The notes beneath the pieces were generated by a model. That model made no database searches. It had not been told where the DNA came from and worked only from the letters and a program-made list of their open reading frames with translations. Of a stretch of DNA of 64,000 nt, positions 42,421 to 53,324 are shown piece by piece; positions within the stretch are counted from its first letter, which is position 1, and each line of letters starts with the position of its first letter. Source of the DNA: Ichthyophis bannanicus (taxonomy: Eukaryota; Chordata; Amphibia; Gymnophiona; Ichthyophiidae); the NCBI GenBank assembly GCA_033557465.1, contig CM066036.1:719337828-719401827 (forward strand), in the 5' to 3' direction. Position numbers and translations under genes: made by a program.

Positions 42421-43472
42421 TACTTTTTGACATATTCATAAATGACCTGGAAAAGGGAATAACTAGTGAGGTAATCAAATTTGCAGATGACACAAAACTG
42501 TTTAAAGTTGTTAAAACCCAAGAGGATTGTGGAAAACTGCAGGAGGATCTGGATAAATTGGAAGACTGGGCATCCAAATGGCAGATGAAATTTAATGTGG
42601 ACAAGTGCAAAGTTATGCACCTAGGAAAGAGCAACCCACACTATAGTTACAAGATGCAAGGCTCCACATTAGAAACCACCACCCAGGAAAAAGATTTAGG
42701 AGTCATCGTGGATAACATGTTAAAACCCTCCGCCCAGTGTGCAGCGGCGGCCAAGAAAGCAAATAGAATGCTAGGTATCATAAGGAAAGGGATGGAGAAT
42801 AAAACAAAGGATATTATAATGCCTCTGTATCGCTCCATGGTACGACCGCACCTTGAATATTGTGTGCAATTCTGGTCACCGTATCTTAAAAAGGACATAG
42901 AGTTATTAGAAAAAGTACAGAGAAGAGCCACCAAATTGGTGAAGGGGATGGAAGGCTACTCCTATGAAGAGAGGCTAAAAAGGTTAGGGCTCTTTAACCT
43001 AGAAAAGAGGCGGCTGAGGGGAGATATGATAGAGGTGTATAAATTAATGAATGGAGTGGAACGGATAAACGTGGATAAATTGTTTACGCTATCAGAATAT
43101 AGTAGGACTAGGGGGCATGTACTGAAGCTACAGGGTAAACTATTTAAGACAAATAGGAGAAAATATTTCTTCTCTCAACGTGTAATCAAACTCTGGAATC
43201 TGTTACCGGAGGATGTGGTAAGGGCTGTTAGTATAGCTGGGTTTAAAAGAGGTTTGGACAAGTTCCTGGAGGAAAGGTCCATAAACCACTATTAAAAAGG
43301 GACCCAGGATATCAATGCTTGGCCTAGTACAAGCACTGCAGAACCTGTGTCTTTTGGGGAAACTGCTAGGTACGTATGACCTAGATTGGCCACTGTTGGA
43401 AACAGGATACTGGGCTTGATGGACCTCGGTCTGACCCAGTATGGCATTTCTTATGTTCTTATGTTCTTATCA
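42421..43472 (+). mobile_element. CR1 (family B) 3' fragment nested in antisense CR1
   Basis: A 5'-truncated CR1 starting at PLLFDIFINDLEKGITSEVI. Its frame is open to a natural stop at 43295 and includes [43 protein letters not shown] and [17 protein letters not shown]. The 3' UTR ends in three TTATGTTC octamers (43449-43472). The open frame extending left to 42090 is antisense CR1 and not part of it. It is very close in sequence to the antisense copy at 40.6-41.7 kb. Confidence 0.88.
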
Positions 43473-44680
43473 TCTAATGGACCAATTGACTCTCACAGGC
43501 TTTTTGCTATGAATGTACTTGAAAAAAGTCTTTATTTCGTGTTTTTGCTTCCACAGCAAGCTTCTTCTCAAATTCTCCCTTTTCCTGCCTTATCAATGCC
43601 TTGCATTTGACTTGCCAGTGCTTGTGCTGTTTCCAGGTTTCGTCGTTTGGCTCTTTTTTCCATTTCATGAAAGATGCTTTTTTGGCAACAGTCTCTCTGA
43701 CTTCACCTCTAAACCATGCTGGCAGTTTTTTGGACTTCCTTCCACTTTTCTTAAAGCGTGGAATACAGCTGGTCTGGGCTTCCAAGATAGTATTTTTCAA
43801 CAACACCCAAGCTTGATGTAAGTCTTTAACCTTTGCAACTGCTCCTTTTAGTTTTTTCTTAACTATTTTCCTCATTTTATCATAGTCTCCCTTTCGAAAG
43901 TTAAAAGGTAGTACTGTGGATTTCCTTACTATCCCTCCTCCACTAATTAAATCAAAGGTGATCATGCTATGATCACTATTGCCAAGTGGCCCCAACACCC
44001 TTATCTCGTGCACTAGATCTGGTGTTCCACTAAGGACTAGGTCTAATATGGCTTCCCCTGTGGTCGGTTCATGAACCAGCTGTTCCAAGAAGCAGTCATT
44101 TATTTCATCTAGGAACTTTATCTCCCTAGCATGTCCTGCCGTGACACTGACCCAGTCAATACCGGGGTAATTGAAATCACCCATTATTATTACTGTGCTG
44201 TAACGTTTGTTAGCTTCCTTGATTTCTTTGAGCGTTTCATCATCCATTTGTTCATTTTGGCCAGGCGGTCGATAGTACACCCCCACTGCCATCGCCTTCC
44301 CTTTTTACATGGAATTTCAATCCATAGAGATTCTACAGCAAATTTTGTTTCCTGCAAAACTTTAATCCTTTCTGACTCAAATGCCCTCTCCAACATAGAG
44401 TGCAACCCCTCCACCAATTTGATCAGCTCTATCATTATGATATAGTTTGTACCCGGGTATCACAGTGTCCCACTGGTTGTCCTTCCACCATGTCTCCGAT
44501 ATTCCAATCATATCTAACCTCTCCTTTAGTGCTATATATTCTAACTCTCCCATCGTATTTTTTAGACTTCTAGCATTTGCATGCAAGCATTTTAGAGACT
44601 GTATTTTATTCATATTAATTTGGCTATTGGTAGACATGGGTAATTTGGGATCTTTAAGCTCTGTCTGCTCCATATAATAA
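43473..44680 (-). pseudogene. CR1-B ORF2, endonuclease half
   Basis: From 44673: LKCLHANARSLKNTMGELEY, DMIGISETWWKDNQWDTVIP, IGGGVALYVGEG, a frame break near 44377, then AVGVYYRPPGQNEQ, IIMGDFNYPGIDW, LDLVLSGTPDLV, GNSDHSMITFDL and the linker KKSGRKSKKLPAWFRGEVRE. These are the conserved endonuclease blocks (NAR, ETWW, GDFN, SDH) that nick the target. The SIGPLD-like end meets the nested CR1 at 43473. Two frame changes are visible. Confidence 0.88.
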
Positions 44681-44943
44681 AATAAAAATGAGTTATAATT
44701 TGATGTTACAAACTGTGCAGTGGTTCTCGCTCTTTTAGTTCTGTGTAATCGACTTTTTGATTTGGTTCAGTCCCTGACTGCAGTTTTGAGAAAGCCTCCC
44801 CTCCCCACTTGCTCTGGGAGAGGGGGGACTGCCATCTCATCCCTCACTTTAAGCATCAGGTTGCCTTGAGCCACCCCTGAAGCCTTTTCAGTTGGAAATG
44901 GAATGTCTGGGAAAACAACCTATTCATTGTCCACAGATTTCTT

Positions 44944-46797
44944 ATGGTCATGATTCCAATGTTATTACGGCACAACAATGTTATACCCCCCAATGACTTA
45001 GGCGGAAGCCTTAAGGCAGGAACCTACATACGCTACAAGATGGATCCACCAACACCGCTACCTCAAATAGCACACAAGGTCTCACAAGCGGTGAGTAGCT
45101 TAATCAATATGATAGATAAAAATATGGAACATAAACCCCATCATACTCCTCCTGCATACAAGACCTACAAACCTCAAGGCAAACAACTAAGGTACAAACA
45201 GACATTCCTCCAACAGATATATGCTATCTTACTAATTCTTATTATATGTGCTCACTCTACAAATGCTTATTACTACACTACCTACTTCACAGCCATTCAA
45301 CCCTCCCTTATATATGTATCATATCTTCTTACCGTCTACCCACCTATCTACATTTCTGCCCCCTACAAACATTCAGGTAAGAAACCTTCCAAACACATAC
45401 AAACAGAACCACCTCCAAATATTCCTACACATCAAACACACCCATCATATACCACCCTCATAACCATAGGACCGATCAACACGAGATCAATATGTAACAA
45501 GACAAACACTATTATTGATCACATCCATGAAAACAACATTGACCTCCTATGCATTACAGAATCATGGCTCAAGAACTCAGACCAGGTGATACTGAATCAA
45601 ATAACACCACCAACATTCACAGCATACAACTGTCCCAGATCCCACAAACGAGAAGGCTGTGTTTTAATTCTAGCCAGATCAAACCTAAGACTCAAAATGT
45701 CTACTACAAAAACCTTTGAATACTGTGACTTCATCAACACAGAAAACAAGTACCTATCCATCTGCCTTATCTACCGACCCCTCAAGACCTCAAATGACGA
45801 CACGTCTAATATCCTAGACATGACATATGCAGCGAACCACCCACACAAGACACTCATCGTTCTAGGAGACCTGAATCTCACATCTGCATCTACAACACTT
45901 GAAACGGCTTTTCACAAAGCAATGGAATCCATTCACCTAAAGCAGATCCTCACTGGTCCCACATATCGCTCTGACTCTACACCAGATTGCATTTTTGTGC
46001 CAAACACCACCCTGAATCACGGTCTCATAAAACCACCTAAAACCACACCAATACTATGGTCAGATCACCATGCTATATGATTCCAGCTCTACAGAAATAC
46101 CCACCATGCATCTTGGAGAACTGAACAGCCAACCAGATGCTTCAAAGCTTTTAACAACGAACAGTTCCTCAAAGACACCATTCAATCCCTTCCACAAGAC
46201 TTCACCGACCTAGACAAAGCTATCAACACATGGAATAACACCATCCCGGCCGCAGCTCAACTCCCACCTCAAAATAGCTCACACTACAATAAAAACAGAC
46301 CCAGATCGACACCTTGGTATTCAAACACCATAAAAAAATCCAAAAGGAAATTACGACAACTAGAATGCCGCTGGAGACATAACAAATCAGAAACTACATT
46401 GAGACAATATCAGGAGATGCAAAAAGAATATAATAATATAATTAACAAACATAAACAAGAATACCATACAAACCTCATCCTAAAAGCCTGTAACAAACCT
46501 AAAGAGCTCTTCAACATTTTCCGCAATCTTACAAATGACCCAACCATGAAGGATGAAAGCAAGATCCATTCTCAAACCTTTGCTGAATTTCTAATAGCTA
46601 GGAATAGTCCCAATCACAGCATACCACCAATGAACATCCCTCATATGAGCACACCAACTACTGATGCTGACTGTAATATCACCAATCAATGGAAGAACTT
46701 CAGCATTCCATCAGTGAAACAAATAACTCAAACCATCACCGCTCTAAACACCACCACTTCTCCATTGGACTCCCTGCCCAATGATGTGAATTAAATC
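44944..46797 (+). pseudogene. L2 ORF (N-terminal extension and endonuclease)
   Basis: From ATG 44944 there are 378 open codons. Residues 1-170 are poorly conserved, Thr/Pro/Tyr-rich, with a hydrophobic stretch (IYAILLILIICAHSTNAYYY). Residues 175-378 are the endonuclease: INTRSICNKTNTIIDHIHEN, LLCITESWL, LSICLIYRPL, VLGDLNLTSA and WSDHHAI before a TGA at 46078. After it, KKSKRKLRQLECRWRH and LRQYQEMQKEYNNIINKHKQ continue as the linker to 46797. The start region may not be native L2 and could belong to the unknown flank. Confidence 0.78.
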
Positions 46798-46818
46798 CAT
46801 TAAAGAAGATCTAAGTAC

Positions 46819-48235
46819 TGTCATGAGGCTTGAGCTAGAAAAGAAACAGTGTTGAAAAAAACTCCTGATTTTCATGGAACTCAGAAAAGGCAGAGAGCGC
46901 AGTTCCAGCGCAGCTCAGCCAGAGGGTGCATGAACAATTACACAGTACCTGAAGCAACGTGCTCTAGCATTGATCACACTAATAACAAGCAGTTTCACCT
47001 GTCCTCAAACTCAGAACGTGCAAACCGGAATTCCCTTTATAAAGGAAACCAGATGATCAGTGGGAGAGGAGGAACAGGGTGAGAAACAGGAGGAGGCAAG
47101 AGCAAGTGCTGGGAAAGTGGCAAGAGTGAGGTCAGAAGGACCGGCAGCAGGACCAGTGAGAGAAGCCGGGAAGAGGAAGGCTTCCAGGTGCAGCCAACTC
47201 AAGGAGACAGAATCCAAAAGAGGTATTCTCAAAGGGATAAAGTCCAGAGAGGCCAAAGGTATTGGAATGGAGTCCAAAGCCAAGCAAAGCAAAGAAGTAG
47301 CTTGCCTGATGAAAGCAACTTTCCTAGCCCAAGTAAGTCTCCTATGCTAAACCAGAAAGGCACAAGGAAAGGAGATTCCTTCTACAGTGATACTTATGCC
47401 AAGAAACACAGAGAGTGGAAATCCACGTCAGGTTTTCCTGGTAACTCTGATTGTAGAGCAGTGCACAGAACAGCTTGTCAGCCTGAGAAGCTACGTCGCA
47501 AGCTGAGTCCTGGGTGTGGCAGCCTACAGAAGCCAAGGTATGAAAAGCCTTTCATTATAAGGGAAAGTTTAAGTGATGAAAACCTTATGAAAATAGATAA
47601 GCCTCAGAAAGTTAGAAGAAGTAAAGCTAACCTTTTAAAAGTACTTCCCAACAGTGTGATAAGGAAGTTGTATGAGAAGCAGAAGAACCCCTGTGAGGAG
47701 TTAACAGATATTGAAGACAGTCATAGCATTGAAGAAGGGAGTGACCCAGAGTCAATGGACTTTGATTGTGAAACCAGTGTTCCTATTCCTCAGAGTGAAC
47801 CAATGGAATGTAACTTCTGTTCAAGAACTAGCTTGATTGCCTTGCTAAATGTATAGAGAAAAGAGAACTCTGCATATGGTAAAGTTGATAACCATTTGTT
47901 TCCTGATGTTAATTTCTATTGATTTGAAAGAAGCTTTAACCCAGATAAACAGTTAATTGTGAAGCCTACAACCCTTAACTGTTTATATCACGGTGGAACC
48001 TTTTTGTTAGAGGAAAGAATTACCTTCATTTTCTTTTGTGTCTTATTGAACCTAAGCGTTGACCGGGGAAATAAAGCCTTATTACCCTACACTTTGGCGT
48101 AGACTGTTCTTTATAAGGAGTTCTGCACTACAAGGATCATAATCCTCCTGGTCCTTCAGCTCAACCACTCCTTAATATAAATTAAATGTCACCGGACGCC
48201 CTTATTTCCTACACCAGTAGGGGCGCCTGGGGACA
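46819..48235 (+). mobile_element. solo LTR (1417 bp) with internal open frame
   Basis: Starts TGTCATGAGG, ends GCCTGGGGACA, and is flanked by GTAC at 46815-46818 and 48236-48239, a 4-bp target duplication. AATAAA lies at 48070-48075 and a TTTATAT at about 47983, so U3 is about 1.17 kb, R about 90 bp and U5 about 140 bp. No internal region or second LTR is present, so it is a solo LTR formed by recombination. A Ty3/gypsy-type or a retrovirus-like parent are both possible. The interior carries a long frame in U3. Confidence 0.78.
46834..47856 (+). pseudogene. unidentified ORF within LTR U3, one in-frame TGA
   Basis: One frame is open from 46834 to 47856 except for a TGA at 47080-47082. The part after the TGA contains a 222-codon ORF from ATG 47188. 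It is unrecognised. The first two thirds are strongly basic (Arg/Lys/Gln-rich, for example RRKLSPGCGSLQKPRYEKPF); the end is acidic (ELTDIEDSHSIEEGSDPE) and then has a Cys pair (MECNFCSRTS). A TGA-spanning GTGAGA could also be a splice donor. Some retroviruses and gypsy-like elements carry accessory frames running into the LTR, which is the nearest parallel. No function is claimed. Confidence 0.5.
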
Positions 48236-48239
48236 GTAC

Positions 48240-49559
48240 ATACATCCAAAAAATAGTAAGCACCTCTCTCAACCAGGGCTACATGCCCAAAGCACTCAAA
48301 CAATCTACTATACACCCTATTCGTAAAACCACATCAACTAGCAACACTGACCCAGCAAACTACCGCTCAATATCAAACCTTCCATTCCTAGCAAAAATAA
48401 CTGAAAACATCATTTAGAGACAGCTTCAAGAACATATTGATCAATACACCTCACTGGACCCTCATCAACACGGATTCCGTCCAAACCAGGGCATGGAAAC
48501 ACTTCTCATTCATCTATTTGATAACATACTAAAAGGAATAGACAAGATAAAGAAAGGCTTCCTACTTATCTTTATCAACATATATTCCACATTTGATACA
48601 GTTTCTCATCACATCCTGCTGAAATGCCTAATGGAAATTGGCCTCCAAGACACCACCATAAAATGGTTTCAATCATACCTAAAAGACAGACAACAAAAAG
48701 TAACACCCTTCCACAAGGAGTTTCCCAAGGCTCTTCATTATCTGCACTCCTCTTCAACATCTGTATCCAACCTATTTGCAAAATATTTAATAAATACAAG
48801 ATTCAATATGCCATATATGCCGATGATATCATGGTACATACTCCAATCCACCTGGATGCCCCAGACTATACAGATATATCAACCTGCATTCACGAAATAA
48901 TGACATGGCTTACTAACAATTTAAAAATCAACATACAAAAACCTGAAGCAATCAACATCACAAGGGAATCCACATTCACTCCTCCTACCACCATCAACAT
49001 TTCAAATACACCAATCACTATAAAAGAGGAAGTTTGGTACCTTGGAGTGATACTAGACAAACAATTTACTCTTTAGGCACACATTAACAATACATCCAAA
49101 ACAGCATTCTTCAAACTAGCAATGCTCTGAAGACTAAAACCTCTGCTCAGCAAAGAACACTTCCATATAGTATGCCAGGCAATCATCACACCTGTGCTGG
49201 ACTACTGTAATCTCCTCTTCCAAGGCCTACCCAAACAATCCACTCGACCCCTTCAAATAGTCCAAAACACTGCTGCCTGCATTAATGCTGGTGCTTCACT
49301 ACAAGACCACATAACTCCCATACTACAAAATCTACATTGGCTACCAATCTCCTCACGAGCAAAATATAAATCAGCGCTCACAATCTTCAAGATCAAAAAC
49401 ATGTCAGCAGAAATACTTCAAGAGCTCATCAGAACCAAAACAAATAAAAGACCAGACAGAAACAGCACCAAAAACACAATACCAACTCCTAGTTCATTCA
49501 CAAGAACCAATAAATCCACATTCATGCGGGCTTTCTCCCTTGCTGCCCCTGCTATTTAG
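48240..49559 (+). pseudogene. L2 reverse transcriptase and C-terminal domain
   Basis: RT text resumes with KIVSTSLNQGYMPKALKQ, then PANYRSISNLPFLAKITE, HQHGFRPNQGMETLLIHLFD, FINIYSTFDTVSHHILLKCL (family form LDLSAAFDTVDH, so the first Asp is Asn here), FQSYLKDRQQKV, a frame change at about 48700, GVSQGSSLSALLFNICIQPI, YAIYADDIMVHTPI and WYLGVILDKQFTL. A stop at 49074 precedes LDYCNLLFQGLPKQSTRPLQ, HITPILQNLHWLPISSRAKY and the end at 49559. The YADD box is intact but the first catalytic Asp is lost. Confidence 0.85.
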
Positions 49560-49870
49560 AATACACTTCCGGAAAAGCTAGATCCACAACTGATTTAAAA
49601 GACTTCCGCAAGCTACTCAAGACTACCTTATTCATTGACCATTATAATGAAGACCACCAATCTCAATCATAATGGAGGAAGTTACAAGTCTGTTTACGTT
49701 TTTGAAAAGCAACGTTACAATTTACAATTGAATGTTCCTTGTAAAAAGAGTATGATGTTACAAGTCTGTTTAAGTTGTTAAAATATGATGTTACTGTTTA
49801 AAATTGAAAGTTCTTTCTATAAGTTATTGTTTAAAATTGAAGTGCTTTGTATAAGTTAATGTTAATTTAA

Positions 49871-50267
49871 ACCGCCTGGAACTCCCTCCCGGACAACCGA
49901 CGATCAACTATAGACCTCAAGGACTTAAGGAAGCAACCCAAAACTTCTCTCTTCATCGAACACCATAGTGATATCACAAACTGTCCTATGGTCCCATGGC
50001 TACCTATCAATCCGCCTGACCCCCTACCAATCCACCTGACCCACCACCCTCCCTGTATATAACCCCTTGTACATAGCTCATCCTGTAAAAAGCACACCAA
50101 GAAATCTTTGCCTTCACTCACACAAATTCTCACCCGTGTTAACACTGCATGCCTACCCCTACTAACACAGATTTTTTATTTTTGATTGTTTGAAGTGTAA
50201 ACCGCTTGATTTCAGGACAAAGTTGTATATAAATCCTTCTAAATAAATAATAAATAAATAAATAATG
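49871..50267 (+). mobile_element. L2 3' end, second fragment
   Basis: Starts within the last ORF2 codons (WNSLPDNRRSTIDLKDLRKQ, then KTSLFIEHH) and ends with TGTAAACCGCTTGATTTCAG, TTGTATATAAATCC and (AAAT)n. It abuts the previous L2 end, either as a separate 5'-truncated insertion or as a chimeric reverse transcript. Confidence 0.75.
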
Positions 50268-50509
50268 TTTCCAGTGGATGAACCTTACTGTGCTTGTTGA
50301 GATCAACATGTCACAGTCAACAGTGAGATGAGGAACCACTTCCACTCCTGTTTTACAGAATCTGTATTTGTTTTACAATTTCTTTCCTATGCCTTCTTGC
50401 CCTTAGTCCACTTTCTTGTGCTAAATTGTTCATTCTTAGGTTAAAGTTCACCTCTCTTGAACCATTTAGATGTCAGATTTTGATCAATATATAGTTCCTA
50501 AATTAACAC
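50268..50509. other. unassigned interval
   Basis: About 240 bp with nothing recognised. Confidence 0.3.
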
Positions 50510-51179
50510 TTAGGGGATTGTTTAATAATTGGAGCCAGGTGGCAGTGGGTGGTCGTGTGCGTGCTAAAGGCACATGGATGCATATTTCTAGCTAGCACAG
50601 GGCCATGATGCAGGATGATTCCCACTTTAATCGTGTAATCTGCATTATGGTCACAAGTGAGCGGTTTAGGAGTGGAGAGTTGTCATGCTAAGCACAGCAC
50701 AATTAACACTGTGTTCACACCGTGTGCTAACTGCATTAGCACGGGATCATCTAATGCAGTGGTTCTCAACCTTTTTTGTACCGTGACCCCTTTTACCATT
50801 GGTCAACTTGTGGTGATCCCCAATAATAAAATCAAATGTGTCTCTCTTCCTTTATCGTTATCGCATTGTCTCTGTAATCATTTATTGAATTATTAATATA
50901 TTATAGGCCTTTGCAATATGTTTTTATTTATAAAATGTACTTATTTAAACCACAATAACAAGTAACAATATTTGATTTCAAAATTATGATGATTTTGTAT
51001 TCAAATCATTAATAGGAAATAAAATTATTTTTTCTACCTTTGTTGTCTGAGCAATTTACTCTCTGATCATGCTGGTCCCGATCTGAGGCTTCTGCTTTCC
51101 TGTCTTCTCTTAGCTCTCTTTCTGTGGTCTATGGTCCATCTGCCATTTCTTATCTCTTCTTTCTTTTCTTCACTTCTTT

Positions 51180-51845
51180 CCATCAGCCTATTTCCAATCC
51201 CAGTAACCCTCCCCAGTATCAGCCCCTTTCCAGTCCTCACTCTCAGTACCTTCCAATGTCAACTTGCATTCCCATGACTGCCACTGATGTCCATTCCCTT
51301 TCAGTCCCCCTCCTTCCCCACTGACCAGTCCCTTCTAGTACAAATACCATGGCAGCCCCTCTCAGATCCACTCCCTTCCAGTTCCATTCTCCCATCCCCT
51401 CATATCAGCCCATTTGTAGCCTTAGCCCCCAGTTTTCTTCCAGGGCCAGCAGCTCTATCCTCCCCTCCACACAATCAGCCATTCCCAGTCGAAGCCCCCC
51501 AATCAGCTCGCTTCCAGTGCTAGTCCCCCCTCAAGCCCATTACCAGTGCTAGCCTCCCCTAATCAGCCCAATACCAGTCCTACCCCCCAGCAGCCCATTA
51601 CCAGTCCTAGCCTCCCCTAATCAGCTCATTTCCAGTACCAGTTCCTCCTCAACCTCATTACCAGTGCTAGCCCCTCCTCAACCCCATTACCAGTGCTACA
51701 CTCCCCTAATCAGCCCATTACCAGTCCTACCCCGCCCACCATCAGCCCATTATCAGTCCTAGCCTCCTCTAATCAGCCCATTTCCAGTCCTAACCTCACC
51801 GATCCGCTCATTTCCAATGCTAGCCCCACATCAGTCCATCAGTCT
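51180..51845 (-). repeat. minisatellite, unit about 25-30 bp
   Basis: Degenerate tandem units with core CATTACCAGTCCTAGCC, CCCCTAATCAG and CC spacers; continues after the L2 insertion at 52681-52800. On the opposite strand the core is GGGCTAGGACTGGTAATGGG, the same unit as the minisatellite at 57030-58060. The many open frames across it come from its composition. Confidence 0.75.
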
Positions 51846-51849
51846 TTCA

Positions 51850-52680
51850 GGCCTTAATAATGCCTCACCTAGACTATGCCAATGCGATCCTACATGGCCT
51901 ACCAAAGAGCACGATTAACCCCTTACAATTGGCAATGAACTCAGCTGCAAGAATCCTTTATGGAGCCTCCAAGAGAACCCACATCACTCCAATACTGAAA
52001 CAGTTACATTGGCTGCCTATACAATCTAGGATCTCTTTCAAGATCCTAACTATGACTCACAAAGCGATCAATAACTACTCCGCATCTACTATCACTGACC
52101 TGATATCAATTACACCCCCTAATTGAGCAAGGAGATCGACTGCCTCCAACTCTCTTGTACTACCCAAGGCAATCACGAAATGCTCTCAAGTCACTAGATC
52201 TAGAGCTTTCTCTTACTTTGCACCATCATGTTGGAACGCCCTACCATCAGGCATCAGAACCATCAGTGACCTCTCCCAGTTCAGGAAGGCACTGAAGCAT
52301 CACCTGTTCCTGCAGCACTACGATGTTTCGGACACCCTCCCATACCAACCCACCTCTATACCCCAGGCCAACACATTAAACCCATGCACTCCACAGTCTT
52401 AATCCGTAGAACCGCAATCTCACTTTGCACCTCCTCTCACTAAGAAAATTTTACCTAGATTAATGTAGCTCTACATATAGCTGCATTTAGTTGCTTTGTA
52501 CATAGTTCTCACGTTCTCTGTTTCACTGTTCATGAAACCTGTTTAATGTATACCAAGTTTATTGTCCTGTTCATTGTAAGCACAGATCAATTATTTGAGA
52601 CATGTAGTTTTTATGTTCATTGTAAACCGCACTGATGACGAATAGCGCAGTATAAAAGAAACTGTAAATAAATAAATAAA
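51850..52680 (+). mobile_element. L2-type LINE 3' fragment inside the hAT
   Basis: Reads MPHLDYANAILHGLPKSTIN, then RILYGASKRTHITPILKQLH and WLPIQSRISFKILTMTHKAI, a stop, then AFSYFAPSCWNALPSG and FRKALKHHLFLQHYDV. The end is TGTAAACCGCACTGATGACG and (AAAT)n at 52665-52680. Same C-terminal block as the L2 pieces at 6.3 and 49.2 kb. No RT remains. Confidence 0.82.
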
Positions 52681-53073
52681 TTACCAGTCCTATCCCCCTA
52701 TCAGCACATTACCAGTCCCAACCCCCCCTTGATCAGTCCATTCCCAGTCCTAGCCTTCCCTAATCAACCCATTACCAGTCCTAGCCCCCATCTGCCCATT
52801 ATAATCATAACCCGCACTGTCTCTCCCCTCTGTCCAACATTTATCCCTCGTCTGTCCAGTATGTCCCCCATCTCTTCCCTTTGTCCATGTCAGCCCCCTT
52901 CCCACCATGTCAGCCCCCCTCTGTCCATGTCAGCCCCCTCCCTCCCTCCCTCCCTCCCTCCATGTCAGCCCCCCGTCCATCTATCCATCAGCTCTCCCCT
53001 CCCTCATGTCAGCCCCATTGCAGGTTCCCTGCCCCCTCCTCCCTTCTCCCTGTCTGCCTGCTACTGCCCTGTT

Positions 53074-53324
53074 CTTCTGCAGCCGCGGTTCCCTGTCCCT
53101 TAGGGAACCACGACTGTGCCTGTGAAGCTGTTGCAGAGCCTTCCTGTCTCTCAATGTGCTCCATACAGCATGCCATTGTCCCGCCTCCAAAGGAAGTGGT
53201 AAACAACTTCCTTTGGAGGTAGGACAATGCTGCACGGAGCCCATTGAGAGACAGGAAGGCTCCGCAATGGCTTCACAGGCATAGCCATGGTTCCCTAAGA
53301 GACAGGGAGCAGCGGCTGCAGAAG
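53074..53324. repeat. long GC-rich palindrome in hAT, arms about 120 bp
   Basis: Left arm 53074-53197 and right arm 53206-53324 are reverse complements with scattered mismatches; the spacer is GGTAAACA. The centre is CCTCCAAAGGAAGT against ACTTCCTTTGGAGG. The outer ends read CTTCTGCAGCCGC and GCGGCTGCAGAAG. It could fold into one stable hairpin. Confidence 0.85.

Larger units (their letters stand above)
40584..44680 (-). mobile_element. CR1 (family B) LINE, near complete ORF2, antisense
   Basis: Reading from 44680 leftward: endonuclease, linker, then after the nested CR1 the RT and C-terminus, and the 3' UTR ending at 40584 with AAGAACAGAAGAACAG-type tail repeats. ORF1 is absent. Interrupted at about 42421-43472 by a sense-strand CR1-B, with element text continuing on either side. 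Confidence 0.88.
40375..44879 (+). mobile_element. repeat X, copy 4, split by nested CR1s
   Basis: Left part 40375-40583 (TTAGTTCACAATATGCCTGG to CACAGTTTATAACAAAATA) and right part about 44675-44879 (AATAAAATAAAAATGAGTTA, then CTGTGCAGTGGTTCTCGC to GCCACCCCTG) are contiguous in copy 3 near 8100-8506. AAAATA on both sides of the CR1 is a likely target duplication. The 3' end is again a hAT-like CCACCCCTG. Confidence 0.65.
44931..49870 (+). mobile_element. L2 LINE, near full length, split by a solo LTR
   Basis: Endonuclease ORF, RT and C-terminal domain lie in order, with a solo LTR at 46819-48235 between endonuclease and RT. The L2 coding text is continuous through the LTR's 4-bp target duplication. 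Frameshifts and stops occur in the RT part. The 3' UTR fades at about 49870, where another L2 3' end begins. Confidence 0.85.

Noticed and set aside
41876..42634. 252-codon open frame on the minus strand
   Set aside because: Starts in the antisense of the nested sense CR1 and runs into genuine antisense CR1 RT. A chimera of two opposite insertions.
42090..43295. 401-codon open frame on the plus strand
   Set aside because: The left third is the antisense reading of a CR1 RT; only the part from about 42421 is real CR1 coding sequence. The fusion is accidental.
52860..53060. Proline-rich frames (MSAPLCPCQPP-type)
   Set aside because: Encoded by CATGTCAGCCCCC low-complexity repeats open in several frames on both strands.
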